64,000 nucleotides of DNA, taken from VRUE01 sp963812335. Its GTDB lineage: Bacteria > Actinomycetota > Thermoleophilia > Solirubrobacterales > 70-9. This document shows positions 28,569 through 37,249 of this stretch, piece by piece. The notes under the pieces were generated by a model that was given only the letters and a program-made list of their open reading frames with translations, had not been told where the DNA came from and ran no database searches. Position numbers and translations under genes: made by a program. Where the stretch lies: contig CAWEUU010000010.1 in assembly GCA_963812335.1 (NCBI GenBank), positions 1-64,000 of the forward strand, read 5' to 3'. Every line of letters begins with the position of its first letter. The stretch's first letter is position 1.

Positions 28569-29744
28569 CTAACGCGGGACCAGTCGATACACCGGGCCTT
28601 CGAGCGAGGCGACGTAGACGCGGCCGCGGGCGTCCTCGCCGAACGAGGTCGGGGTGGGGACGCTGAGCCCGAGCTTGCGGTCCCCTCGCGCGCGCCGTCG
28701 CAGGCGGGGTACGAGGCTGCGCAGCTCGCCCTCACAGAGGTCGGCGTAGACGTAGCGCCGGTAGAGCGAGCGCAGGCGCCTGTCACCGACGACGTAGCCG
28801 CCGATGATCGAGCAGCTGCCGCCACGGCTGTGCGGGTAGGCGAAGGTCGGCTTGACCGTTCCGCCGGGGTCCGGCGTGCCGCTGTTGGCGCCGTCGTAGG
28901 GCGCGAAGCCCTCGAATGCGTCCCAGCCGAAGTTGGCCCCCTGCGCGTCGGCGACGGTCGTGTAGTCGAGCTCCTCGAACTCGTCCTGGCCGACGTCCCC
29001 GATTGCGATCCGCGGCTGCTCGGGCCGGGTCACGGTGTCGAAGGAGAAGCGGTAGGGGTTGCGCAGGCCGTAGCTGTAAATCTGCGGCCGCGCATTGGGC
29101 CGGCGCGGGTCGATCCGCAGCAGCTTGCCCAGCCGGCTGCCGCGGTTCTGGGCGTTGTTCGGCGGGTCGCCGCCGCCGCCACCGTCACCGCTGCCGAAAT
29201 AGAGCAGGTTGCCGAGGAACTGCAGCTGGCCGCCGTTGTGATTCGAGTTCGTCCTGTGGGGAATATCGACCAGGGCGCGGCGCGATCCTCGCGCAGCTCT
29301 GATCGCGCTCCGGCGTTTGAACTCGTCGACCCTGATGTCCCCCTGGCGGTCGGTGTAATAGACGTAGAAGCGCCGGCTGCGCCGGTAGTCGGGCGGGAAG
29401 GCGATCGAGAGCAGCCCCCGCTCCCCACCGGTCGAGACCAGCCCACGGATGTCAAGAAACGACCCACCCACCCGCCGTCCGCCACGCAGCACCCGCACCC
29501 GCCCTTCCTGCTCGACCACGAACAGCAGCCGAGGAAACCCAGGCGCCCCAGCCACATAAACAGGCTGCTCGAACCTCCCCACCCGCTTCAGCCCAACCCC
29601 AGACCGCGACGACCGCTCTGCCGTCGTCGCGGTTCCGGACGAGCTCACCTTCGGCGCCGTCTCAGGCGAGCTCGCGTCCCCGCACGACGGCATGGCAAAG
29701 AGCGCAACCAGCGCGACGAAGCTCGGCAGAACCCTCGAAAGCAT
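28569..29744 (-). CDS. PQQ-dependent aldose-sugar dehydrogenase-like lipoprotein
   Basis: Secreted six-bladed propeller of the glucose/sorbosone dehydrogenase (GSDH) family, 391 residues. Lipobox-like MPSC at the end of the signal MLSRVLPSFVALVALFAMPS. Domain motifs: GFPRLLFVVEQEGRVRVL, GGERGLLSIAFPPDYRRS, HNGGQLQFLGNLLYFGSGDGG, YSYGLRNPYRFSFD, IAIGDVGQDEFEELD, NFGWDAFEG. The catalytic His/Arg pattern fits sugar oxidation, but family members also lack activity. Frame open upstream into palindrome B; ATG 29744 gives the signal peptide and has TACCCT 8 nt upstream, formed by the arm of that palindrome. Confidence 0.85.
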   Translation of the reverse strand: MLSRVLPSFVALVALFAMPSCGDASSPETAPKVSSSGTATTAERSSRSGVGLKRVGRFEQPVYVAGAPGFPRLLFVVEQEGRVRVLRGGRRVGGSFLDIRGLVSTGGERGLLSIAFPPDYRRSRRFYVYYTDRQGDIRVDEFKRRSAIRAARGSRRALVDIPHRTNSNHNGGQLQFLGNLLYFGSGDGGGGGDPPNNAQNRGSRLGKLLRIDPRRPNARPQIYSYGLRNPYRFSFDTVTRPEQPRIAIGDVGQDEFEELDYTTVADAQGANFGWDAFEGFAPYDGANSGTPDPGGTVKPTFAYPHSRGGSCSIIGGYVVGDRRLRSLYRRYVYADLCEGELRSLVPRLRRRARGDRKLGLSVPTPTSFGEDARGRVYVASLEGPVYRLVPR

Positions 29745-29750
29745 CCCGAT

Positions 29751-29865
29751 AGAGGGTATCCAGGTAGGCCCGCAACGTCTTGTACTTTTTGCGCAGCGGC
29801 GATCTGGGACCGCAGCCGAGTGTCTTCGCAAAAAGTTAAGTGGAGGGCCTACCTGGATACCCTCT
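29751..29865. repeat. Palindromic element B (115 bp)
   Basis: Perfect 21-bp inverted repeat (29751-29771 with 29845-29865). It carries the same invariant blocks as elements A and C: AACGTCTTGTACTTTTT (29774-29790), TGTCTTC (29821-29827), AAAAAGTTAAGTG (29830-29842). The inner stem ends in GCG/CGC where element A has CTGAA/TTCAG, so both stems change in a compensated way. Located just upstream of the sugar dehydrogenase start; its arm provides the likely -10 hexamer of that gene. Confidence 0.85.
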
Positions 29866-29877
29866 GACCCAGCGCCC

Positions 29878-29921
29878 TGTCTTCGCAAAAAGTTAAGTGG
29901 AGGCCCTACCTGGATACCCTC
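29878..29921. repeat. Duplicated right half of element B
   Basis: These 44 nt repeat 29821-29864 with one mismatch (43 of 44), 57 bp downstream, so only the 3' half of element B was duplicated. The copy ends inside the TGA stop codon (29920-29922, minus strand) of the following lipoprotein gene and could pair with the left arm in place of the first copy. Confidence 0.85.
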
Positions 29922-30609
29922 AACGGTTCGCCTCCGTCGCGTCCCGCGGCGCCGGCACCACTTCGCCGTTGTCCTTGACCACGGTGTCGGGCGGCACTTC
30001 GGTGACTCGAGCGGAGAACGATCCGGCGGCCCGCGTCCCCGGCGCGGTCTCCGCCTTCGCTTCGCCGCCGAGCCCGCCGGCGATCGTGTAGCGCACCCTG
30101 TGGTTGCCGGTGCGCACCGCGATCAGCTTCCAGACCGCCTCCGTGGTCGCGCCCGGCTTCAGCGGGCCGAAGTTGAAGGTCTTGGCGCTCGAGGTTTCGG
30201 CGCCGGCGCGCCCTTCGGACCCGTTCGCTTTCGGGTACTCGGCGGCGAGCACCCAGATCGGCCGATCGGGCTGGGCGAGGCCAGGTTCGGGGCTGCGGTA
30301 GCCGAACGGAAGCGTTGAGTCGGCGCCCTGCCTGCCTCCGGTCGTGAAGGTCACGGTCAGCCCCGGCAGGGTCTCCTCGCCGCTGTTGCGCACGCCGAGG
30401 CGCAGCAGCGTCGTTTCGCCCAGGCGCTGCTTCCTCGGGAACTCGGCGGTGACGATTTCGACCGGGTAGGCGCCGCCGGCTTCCTCGGTCGCCGAGGATT
30501 CCCCGCCGCCACCGCAGGCCGCCAGGAAGACGGTCAGCGCCACGGCGACGATCGCCGCGGAGAGCGCGGCGATGTGGGAACGCCCACCGTGTCTGCGAGT
30601 CCCCCCCAA
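29920..30609 (-). CDS. Secreted lipoprotein with a beta-sandwich-like domain
   Basis: 229-residue protein with lipobox FLAAC after a hydrophobic signal (IAALSAAIVAVALTV). The rest looks like an Ig/CARDB-type extracellular sandwich: PVEIVTAEFPRKQRLGETTL, LRLGVRNSGEETLPGLTVTF, GNHRVRYTIAGGLGGEAKAE. No enzyme motif. TTG 30609 is chosen since TATGTT lies 9 nt upstream and no ATG/GTG gives a full signal. Function unknown; it probably contributes to the cell surface. Ends in the duplicated arm of element B. 170 bp upstream is the divergent mlaE operon, with TAGACT (30721-30726) as its probable -10. Confidence 0.65.
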   Translation of the reverse strand: MGGTRRHGGRSHIAALSAAIVAVALTVFLAACGGGGESSATEEAGGAYPVEIVTAEFPRKQRLGETTLLRLGVRNSGEETLPGLTVTFTTGGRQGADSTLPFGYRSPEPGLAQPDRPIWVLAAEYPKANGSEGRAGAETSSAKTFNFGPLKPGATTEAVWKLIAVRTGNHRVRYTIAGGLGGEAKAETAPGTRAAGSFSARVTEVPPDTVVKDNGEVVPAPRDATEANR

Positions 30610-30779
30610 AGCGGGCTGAACATACCACGGGGATATGGTGCTTCCGGCGCGCCTGAACGCTGCCGTCGGGGGTTAGTCGGATCTCAACACTGGGCTAACG
30701 GAGGCCGCTGGCGCATCCCATAGACTCAAGCGACGGAGCAGGGACCGCCCGATGCGTTCCCGCCGTGCCGGAGGAGGAG

Positions 30780-31589
30780 ATGGAAGCAGCCGCATCGATA
30801 GGCAGGAGGTTCGCTCCCGCCAAGTCGTTCTTCGAACAGGTCGGGGACATGATGATCCTCACCGCGCGCACGATCGCCTCCGCGATCAGGCCCCCGTACC
30901 CCTACGGCGAGGAGTTCATCGGCCAGTTCCTCTTTGCTCTACAGCTCTGCTGGTTCCCGCTGCTGGTCTCGACCGTCGCCTTCGGCTTCGGCGCGCCGGG
31001 CCTGCAGGCGGCCAACTTCCTCACCCTATTCGGCTCGCTGGACCGGCTCGGCGGCTTCTTCGTGCTCGCCTCGATCCGCGAGTTCGCCCCCTTCGTCACC
31101 GCCGTCGTCGTTGCCGGCGTCGCCGGCACGGCGATCACCGCCGACCTCGGCGCCCGCAAGATCCGCGAGGAGCTCGACGCCCTGCAGGTGCTCGGCGTCG
31201 ACCCGATCAAGAACCTGGTCGTGCCGCGCTTCCTGGCGCTGATGGTGATCACCGGCCTGCTCGACATCTACGCGCTGATCTTCGGCATCAGCGGCGGCAT
31301 CCTCACCGAGACGCTCTACAACCAGCCGCTCGGCGGCTTCTTCGCGACGCTCTTCACCAACGCCTCGATCACCGACCTCTGGGGCTCGGTGATCAAGTGC
31401 ACCCTGTTCGGCGCGATCATCTCGGTCGTCTGCTGCTACAAGGGGATGACTGCGTCCGGTGGCGCCGCCGGGGTCGGCCGCGCCGTCAACCAGGCGGTCG
31501 TGATCTCCTTCATGGGCGTCTTCGCCTTCAACTACGCCTTCACCCAGACCCTGCTGGCGACCAACCCCGACCTGCAGACGATCCGATGA
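30780..31589 (+). CDS. mlaE: MlaE/YrbE-family lipid ABC permease (first)
   Basis: Integral-membrane permease of Mla/Mce-type phospholipid or sterol transporters; 269 residues with five to six helices. Seen: SIREFAPFVTAVVVAGVAGT, DLGARKIREELDALQVLGVD and LVVPRFLALMV, the conserved E-E-I-D-A-L coupling region, plus GMTASGGAAGVGRAVNQAVV near the C-terminus. ATG 30780 follows a strong GGAGGAG. Overlaps the second permease by ATGA. A Mce system normally has two such permeases, as here (YrbEA). Confidence 0.9.
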   Translation: MEAAASIGRRFAPAKSFFEQVGDMMILTARTIASAIRPPYPYGEEFIGQFLFALQLCWFPLLVSTVAFGFGAPGLQAANFLTLFGSLDRLGGFFVLASIREFAPFVTAVVVAGVAGTAITADLGARKIREELDALQVLGVDPIKNLVVPRFLALMVITGLLDIYALIFGISGGILTETLYNQPLGGFFATLFTNASITDLWGSVIKCTLFGAIISVVCCYKGMTASGGAAGVGRAVNQAVVISFMGVFAFNYAFTQTLLATNPDLQTIR

Positions 31590-32383
31590 ACGCCTGGCTC
31601 GAAGTCCCGCGGGGCTGGCTCGACTCCTTCGGCGAGATCGCCCGTTTCGGCTCGCGCGTCGCCGGCCTCGTCTACAGCGGCCGCGTGCTGCGCTTCTTCG
31701 GCGAGAGCCTGCGCCAGGCCGGCATCCTGATCCTCGGCTCCGCCGTGATCATCTGGGGCCTCGTCTTCATCCTCGGCCTGCAATGCGGGATCGAGGGCGC
31801 CTACCTGCTGCGCGCCAACGGCGCCCCCGCCTACGCCGGGGTCTTTTCCGCCTGGTGCGACCTGCGCGAGATCATGCCCTACGCCTTCGGCTACATGCTC
31901 TCGGCCAAGGTCGGGACCGGAATCGTCGCCGAGCTGGGCGCGATGCGGATCTCCGACGAGATCGACGCGCTCGAGGTGATGGGCGTGCCCCCGGTCACCT
32001 TCCTCTGCGCGACCCGCCTGCTCGCCGCCTGGATCGCCTTCCCGTTCATGTACCTGGTCGGGATCGGGATCATGTACTTCGCCAGCTACATCGCCGTGGT
32101 CGAACAGATCGGCGACGTCTCCTCCGGCGGCTACCTGTTGATCTTCTGGTTGTTCCAGAACCCGCCCGACCTGATCTTCAGCCTGACCAAGGGCATGTTC
32201 ATGGCGACGGCGATCGTGATGGTCGGCTGCTACTACGGCTATACCGCCTCTGGCGGGCCGGTCGGGGTCGGCACCGCGACTGCCAAGTCGATGGTTCTCA
32301 ACATCGTTCTAGTCCACATCATCGGGATGCTCGGCACACTGGTCTTCTGGGGTGCCAACCCGAGAGCGCCGATAGGAGGCTGA
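31586..32383 (+). CDS. mlaE: MlaE/YrbE-family lipid ABC permease (second)
   Basis: 265 residues, the YrbEB partner of the preceding permease. Hydrophobic helix ILILGSAVIIWGLVFILG, then GYMLSAKVGTGIVAELGAMR, ISDEIDALEVMGVPPVTFLC (coupling region), YYGYTASGGPVGVGTATAKS near the C-terminus. The four-base overlap ATGA with the upstream gene gives coupled translation. The ATPase follows after 8 bp. The two permeases would form the membrane core, with the ATPase on the inside. Confidence 0.9.
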   Translation: MNAWLEVPRGWLDSFGEIARFGSRVAGLVYSGRVLRFFGESLRQAGILILGSAVIIWGLVFILGLQCGIEGAYLLRANGAPAYAGVFSAWCDLREIMPYAFGYMLSAKVGTGIVAELGAMRISDEIDALEVMGVPPVTFLCATRLLAAWIAFPFMYLVGIGIMYFASYIAVVEQIGDVSSGGYLLIFWLFQNPPDLIFSLTKGMFMATAIVMVGCYYGYTASGGPVGVGTATAKSMVLNIVLVHIIGMLGTLVFWGANPRAPIGG

Positions 32384-32391
32384 GTACGCAT

Positions 32392-33351
32392 ATGTCAATG
32401 GACGAGCCGGGCCAGATCCGCGACACCGAGCAGGAGCAGGAGCTCGCCGAGGAGGCTGCAGCCGAGCCGGCTCCCAGTGGCCCCTACATCAGCGAGGACG
32501 GTGCCACGATGGGCCGCGACTTCGTCATCCCCGGCGTCGACCCGGCCGAGCCCGATCCCTACCGCTACCACACAGGTCGCAAGCGCGACCACGGCAGCAC
32601 CGACGCGATCGAGATCATCAACCTGGTCAAGCAGTTCGGCCGGGCGCGGATCCTCAACGGGCTCAACCTCGGCCTGCCAGAAGACCAGGTCTCGATGGTC
32701 CTGGGCCCGTCGGGCACCGGCAAGAGCGTGCTGATCAAGCACATCGTCGGCCTGCTCTACCCCGACCACGGCGATGTCCTCGTGCACGGCGAATCGATCC
32801 CGGCGATGACGGACGACGAACTCTTCGACGTGCGCAAAAAGTTCGGCCTGCTGTTCCAGGACGGGGCGCTCTTCGGCTCGATGAACATCTACGACAACAC
32901 GGCCTTCCCGCTGCGCCAGCACACCGACAAAGGCGAGGATGAGATCGGCGAGATCGTCAGCCGTCGCCTGCGCGAGGTCGGCCTAACCGAGGCGATCTAC
33001 AAGATGCCGAACGAGCTCTCGGGCGGGATGCGCAAGCGCGCCGGCTTCGCCCGGGCGCTGGTGCTCGAACCGGCGATCGTGATGTTCGACGAGCCCGACT
33101 CCGGCCTCGACCCGGTGCGCACGGCGCTGCTCTGCGAGCTGATCCGTGAGGTCCACGCCGAGAACGGCGGCTGCTATCTGGTGATCAGCCACGATCTCAA
33201 CACCGCGCGCCGCATCGCAGACTTCATCGCGGTCCTCTGGAACGGCCAGATCGTCGAGTCCGGGCCGAAAGAGGAACTGTTCGACTCCGAAAACCAGTTC
33301 GTTCACCAGTTCCTGAACGCGGACGTCACCGGTCCGCTGTCGATGGATTGA
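32392..33351 (+). CDS. mlaF: ABC transporter ATPase of the Mla/Mce type (MlaF/MceG-like)
   Basis: Powers the two permeases. 319 residues: an N-terminal acidic extension of ~70 residues (DEPGQIRDTEQEQELAEEAA) unusual for MlaF, then the ATPase: IEIINLVKQFGRARILNGLN, Walker A LGPSGTGKSVLIKHIVGLL, Q-loop GLLFQDGALFGSMNI, signature NELSGGMRKRAGFARAL, Walker B IVMFDEPDSGLDPV, H-loop VISHDLNTARR. Ribosome site AGGAGG lies 10 nt before ATG 32392. Overlaps the TTG start of the next gene (TTGA). Confidence 0.92.
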   Translation: MSMDEPGQIRDTEQEQELAEEAAAEPAPSGPYISEDGATMGRDFVIPGVDPAEPDPYRYHTGRKRDHGSTDAIEIINLVKQFGRARILNGLNLGLPEDQVSMVLGPSGTGKSVLIKHIVGLLYPDHGDVLVHGESIPAMTDDELFDVRKKFGLLFQDGALFGSMNIYDNTAFPLRQHTDKGEDEIGEIVSRRLREVGLTEAIYKMPNELSGGMRKRAGFARALVLEPAIVMFDEPDSGLDPVRTALLCELIREVHAENGGCYLVISHDLNTARRIADFIAVLWNGQIVESGPKEELFDSENQFVHQFLNADVTGPLSMD

Positions 33352-35935
33352 GCTCACTGGCGGCCTGGGCGGTCCGCCACGCGCGGACGGTGCTGGCCCT
33401 TGCGCTGCTCCTCGCCCTCGGCGCCGCGGTGGTGGCGACGCGGCTGCCAACCGACGCCGCCACCGACACGCTGGTCGACTCCGATGCGCCCGGCTACCGG
33501 GCGACCGAAGAGGTCAAGCGCGAGTTCGGCGAAGAACCGATTGTCGTCCTCGCCCGCGGGGACCTGCAGCAGCTGGTCCTGACCCCGAACCTGGGGCGGC
33601 TGCTGCGCCTCGAGGGCTGCCTCTCGGCCAAGGTCCCGAAGGGGGCGAAGGCGCTCCCGGGACCGTGCACCGAGCTGGCCGAGCTGGAACCGGTGCGCTC
33701 GGCGATCGGCCCGGCGACCTTCCTCAACGAGGTCGTGATCCAGATCGACCGCCAGCTTCAACGCCTGGCCAAGTCGGTCTCGCCCGACGAACTGCGCGAA
33801 CTGCTCGTCCAGCTTGCGGCCCAGTACGGCATCACAAGCGTTCCCAGTATCGGAAACCCGGACTTCCTCGCCTCGGTCGTCTTCGACCTCGAAGGCCCGC
33901 GGGGGACGCCCAAGCCACGGCTTGCCTACCTCTTCCCAAACGGCGAATCGGCGCAGATCATCCTGCGGCTCAAGCCGGGGCTGAGCGAAGCCGAGCGCCA
34001 CCAGGCGATCGAGGCGATCAGGGCTGTGGTCCGCGACCCGGTGGAGCGCAAGGCCTGCAAGTTCAAGGGCGAACCGGAGCGCTGCTTTCAGCTCAACGGT
34101 GGCACCTACGTGATCTCCGGCGTGCCGGTCGTCGTCGACGCCGTCACCCGCGCCCTCAAGGACGCGCTGCTCGTGTTGCTAGGGGTTGCGCTCGTCGTCA
34201 TGGCCGTGGTCCTGATGCTCGTCTTCCGCTCGCGCTGGCGACTGCTCCCGCTGGCCCTGGCGCTCGGTGCCGCAGCTCTGACCTTCGGCCTGTTCGGCCT
34301 CGTCGGCGGCTCGCTGACGATGGCCTCGATCGCTGTGCTGCCGATCCTGATCGGGCTCGCCGTCGACTACGCGATTCAGCTCCAGGCTCGCTACGACGAG
34401 GCGGTCTCGCTTGGCGCTACCCCCGGCGTAGACGCTGCCCGCTTTGCAGCTTCGGGCGGTGCCCCAGCCATAGCAACGGCGTGCTTGGCCACCGCCGTCG
34501 GCTTCCTCGCTCTCCAGCTCTCGCCGACCCCGATGGTCCGCAGCTTCGGCTTGCTGCTCGTCGTCGGCGTCGCAATTGCATTCGTGCTCGGCTTTCTCGT
34601 TGGATTCGCTGCGGTCTCGCTGCGCAAAGGGCCGGGAGCATGGGGTTCCCCGGAGCGGTGCGGCGTCCTGTTTTTCGCACGGATGGCTCGGCGAGAGAAG
34701 ACCGCCGCAAGGCGAAAAACCCAGCACCCGGAGGGGAACCCCATGATCGCGGCCCGGCTGGGCAACGGTTCTGGCGCTTGGGGGAGCGGTACCCGGAGCG
34801 TGTTCTGGCGATTGGACTGGCGCTGGCGGTGATCGGTTGGGGGGTTGGGACCCAGATCCAGACGCAGACCGATATTCGGAAGCTGGCGCCGCAAGGCGTC
34901 GAGGCTGTGCAGGAACTGAATGAGCTGCAGGACGTGACCGGGGTGTCCGGGGAGCTTGACGCGAGGATCACGGCTCCCGATCTCACGGACCCGGCGACTA
35001 TTCGGTGGATGGCCGGGTTCAAGCGGCGGGCGCTCGAGGCAGGTGGGTTCTCAGGAGAAAACGCGAGCTGTCAGGAGGCGGAAGTCTGCCCGGGGCCGGC
35101 GTTGTCGGACTTCGTTACGGGGGGTGCGCTTACCGGGCCGGTCAGTGGGACGCTGACGCGGAAGAGCATTCGGCAGACGTTGGGGCAGTTGCCCGGCTAT
35201 GACCTGCGGCAGGTGGCGACTGTCGATCCCGAGACCGGATTGCCGAGCGGGACGGCGCTGATCGGGTTCGGGATCCGGGCGCAGTCGCTCGAGTCTCAGC
35301 AGAAGCTGATCGAGCGGATCCGAGGGGCGGTGGGGGAGCCCGGAGCGAGGGGTGGGCCGCCGCTCGGGGTGGAGGTCGAGCTGGCTGGGCTGCCGGTGAT
35401 TGCGGCGGCCGCGGCCTCCGATCTGTCCGACAGCCGGTATCTGCTGACGCTCGCGGGGCTGCTGGCTGTGGCGCTGGTGCTGTTGGTGGTCTACCGGTCC
35501 TGGTCGCGGGCGCTGGTGCCGCTGGTGCCGATCGTGATGGCCACCGGCTGGTCGGCGCTGGTGTTGTTTGCGACCCGGGTGCCGCTGAATCCGATGTCGG
35601 CGGCGCTGGGGGCGCTGACGATCGCGATCGCGACCGAGTTCAGCGTGATCCTCTCGGCGCGCTTCCGCCAGGAGCGCGGCGCGGGAAGGGACCTGGGGGC
35701 GGCGCTACGGCAGGCCTACACGCGCACCGGCGCCGCCGTGCTCGCCTCCGGCGCCACCGCGATCGCCGGCTTCGCCGTGCTGATCGCCAGCGACGTGCGG
35801 ATGTTGCGCGACTTTGGCTTCGTCACCGTCATTGACCTGGCCGTAGCCCTCCTCGGCGTCCTCATCGCTCTCCCCGCGACCCTTGTCTTTGCCGAGCGCC
35901 TATGGCCGATGGGGAGGGGGCGGGGTGAGAGATAG
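33348..35935 (+). pseudogene. MMPL/HpnN-like RND lipid transporter, interrupted by palindromic element D
   Basis: Starts at TTG 33348, overlapping the ATPase stop. The N-terminal part (to about 34638) has the RND layout: helix TVLALALLLALGAAVVATRL, a periplasmic loop with cysteines (GCLSAK, GPCTEL, KACKFKGEPERCF), then ASIAVLPILIGLAVDYAIQL. The C-terminal part in another frame starts at WRLGERYPERVLAIGLALAV and has ALGALTIAIATEFSVILSAR. Between them lies a 107-bp palindrome (34639-34745). Joining 34638 to 34746 gives one frame with 826 residues (2481 bp). As it stands the first frame ends at 34832. Either the gene is dead, or the halves are made separately. Likely cargo: lipid or hopanoid delivered with the ABC module. 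Confidence 0.8.
34639..34745. repeat. Palindromic element D (107 bp) inside the MMPL gene
   Basis: Arms CATGGGGTTCCCC (34639-34651) and GGGGAACCCCATG (34733-34745) are a perfect 13-bp inverted repeat. Inner stem GTTTTTCGC (34670-34678) / GCGAAAAAC (34712-34720). Same plan as A-C: outer stem, ~18 nt spacer, T-run stem, ~33 nt loop. The block CGTCCTGTTTTT resembles CGTCTTGTACTTTTT of the other copies, so I call it a diverged relative. Its length is 2 modulo 3, exactly the frame difference between the two gene halves. Confidence 0.7.
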
Positions 35936-36584
35936 GTACTCGATCCTGGTCGGGGTGTTCTTTGTCGCCGTCGTGGTGATTGCGCTGGTCAACGGGGTGC
36001 CGGGAGGGGACCAGGGGACGCTCGGGCTCGACGAGCAGCCGGCGCGCTGGGCGCTGCCGGAGTTCGCGGTTCCGGACGCCGCCGGAGAGCTCGAAGGTGA
36101 TGCCAATGTCGCCCAGGACGACTGCTCGGCGGCGGCGCTGCCGTGTCCGGCCGGCTCGCGCCGCGCCCCCGCATGCCGGGTCGTGACGCCCGGCGCGTTC
36201 CGCGTCTGCGACCTCTTCGACCGACCCGCCCTGATCTCGTTCTGGTTCAGCGGCGGTGACGGCGACTGCGTGCGCCAGCAGGACGTCGTCAACCGCGTCT
36301 ACGCGCGTTACCGTGGACGCGTGAACTTCCTCTCGCTCGACATCCACGATGATCGTGGCAAGGTCCGGGAGCTGATTCGGAGCCGTGGCTGGAGGATGCC
36401 GGTCGGCTATGACCGCGACGGTGCCGTGGCGGCGCTCTATCGTGTCGGCGGCTGTCCGACCTTCGCCTACGTATTCCCGGGCGGGACGCTGGAGAGCGCC
36501 TCGATCGGCAACCTCGACGAGGACGGGCTCGCCGCACGGGTCAGACGTCTGCTGCGCGCCACCGCCGGCGCGGAGGCGAGCTGA
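35925..36584 (+). CDS. Membrane-anchored thioredoxin-fold protein with a single active-site cysteine
   Basis: 219 residues: one N-terminal helix (YSILVGVFFVAVVVIALVNG) then an extracytoplasmic TlpA/thioredoxin-like domain: RPALISFWFSGGDGDCVRQQ, VNFLSLDIHDDRGKVRELIR and the cis-proline segment GGCPTFAYVFPGG. Where TlpA has WCxPC this has GGDGDC, so only the second cysteine remains; another cysteine precedes the cis-proline. It may bind or reduce rather than exchange disulfides. GTG 35925 has a GGGGAGGGGG ribosome site and overlaps the MMPL frame by 11 nt. It is the fifth gene of the lipid operon; the MMPL loop cysteines are a possible partner (inference). Confidence 0.7.
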   Translation: MRDRYSILVGVFFVAVVVIALVNGVPGGDQGTLGLDEQPARWALPEFAVPDAAGELEGDANVAQDDCSAAALPCPAGSRRAPACRVVTPGAFRVCDLFDRPALISFWFSGGDGDCVRQQDVVNRVYARYRGRVNFLSLDIHDDRGKVRELIRSRGWRMPVGYDRDGAVAALYRVGGCPTFAYVFPGGTLESASIGNLDEDGLAARVRRLLRATAGAEAS

Positions 36585-37249
36585 TGGCCGCGGCGGGCCG
36601 CCGGACCGGCGCGGAGCCGTCCTCGACGTTCGGCTGGGTGGCTCCGCACATCGCCGAGGAGTTCCCCGGCCTCGGCATCTCCTGGATCGAGGTCGACGGT
36701 CACCCTGGCCGCAGCCCGCGGCCTGTCGTCCACCGACTCGCCGAGACCTCCAACCGCTTCTACGGCGCGCACGCGGTCCACATGCGCGAACGGCCGATCC
36801 CCTGGGCCTACCGTGTCTTCTTCCGCCAGATCGGCCTCGACCCCGACCGCACCCGGACGCCGGTCGAGCAGCTCGCCCTCGACCGTCTCCAGGACGGTGC
36901 CTTCAAGACCCATGGCCTGCCCGGCGACGCGCTGACGATCGCCACGGTCGAGACCGGGATCGCCCTGCGCGCGTTCGACGCCGCGCGGATTGAAGGCGCG
37001 CTCTGCATCCGCGACTCGGCCCCTGGCGAGTCGCTGCCCGGCAGGCCGGGCGGGCTCGCCCACGGCACGCTGATCATCGCCGACGAGCGCGGGCCGGTCG
37101 GGTTGCTCTTCGGCGCCACCGGCGAGGGCCGCGAGGTCGAACGAGGCACCCGCCGCATCGCGATCGCCGCGGTCCAGGTTGAGGGCGTCCCCCAGATCGC
37201 CGTGGACGAGGCGTTGTGGATGGTCGCGGGAACCCTCGAGGCTGCCTAG
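36584..37249 (+). CDS. B3/B4 domain protein (PheRS beta-like)
   Basis: 221-residue protein resembling the stand-alone B3/B4 domain of phenylalanyl-tRNA synthetase beta chains (COG3382-type): PWAYRVFFRQIGLDPDRTRT, LALDRLQDGAFKTHGLPGDA, IALRAFDAARIEGALCIRDS, VGLLFGATGEGREVERGTRR. In PheRS this domain edits Tyr-tRNA or D-amino acids; free proteins are poorly understood. ATG overlaps the upstream stop (TGATG), so it belongs to the same operon even though its role in lipid transport is unclear. Convergent with the small membrane protein (4-nt stop overlap). Confidence 0.65.
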   Translation: MAAAGRRTGAEPSSTFGWVAPHIAEEFPGLGISWIEVDGHPGRSPRPVVHRLAETSNRFYGAHAVHMRERPIPWAYRVFFRQIGLDPDRTRTPVEQLALDRLQDGAFKTHGLPGDALTIATVETGIALRAFDAARIEGALCIRDSAPGESLPGRPGGLAHGTLIIADERGPVGLLFGATGEGREVERGTRRIAIAAVQVEGVPQIAVDEALWMVAGTLEAA

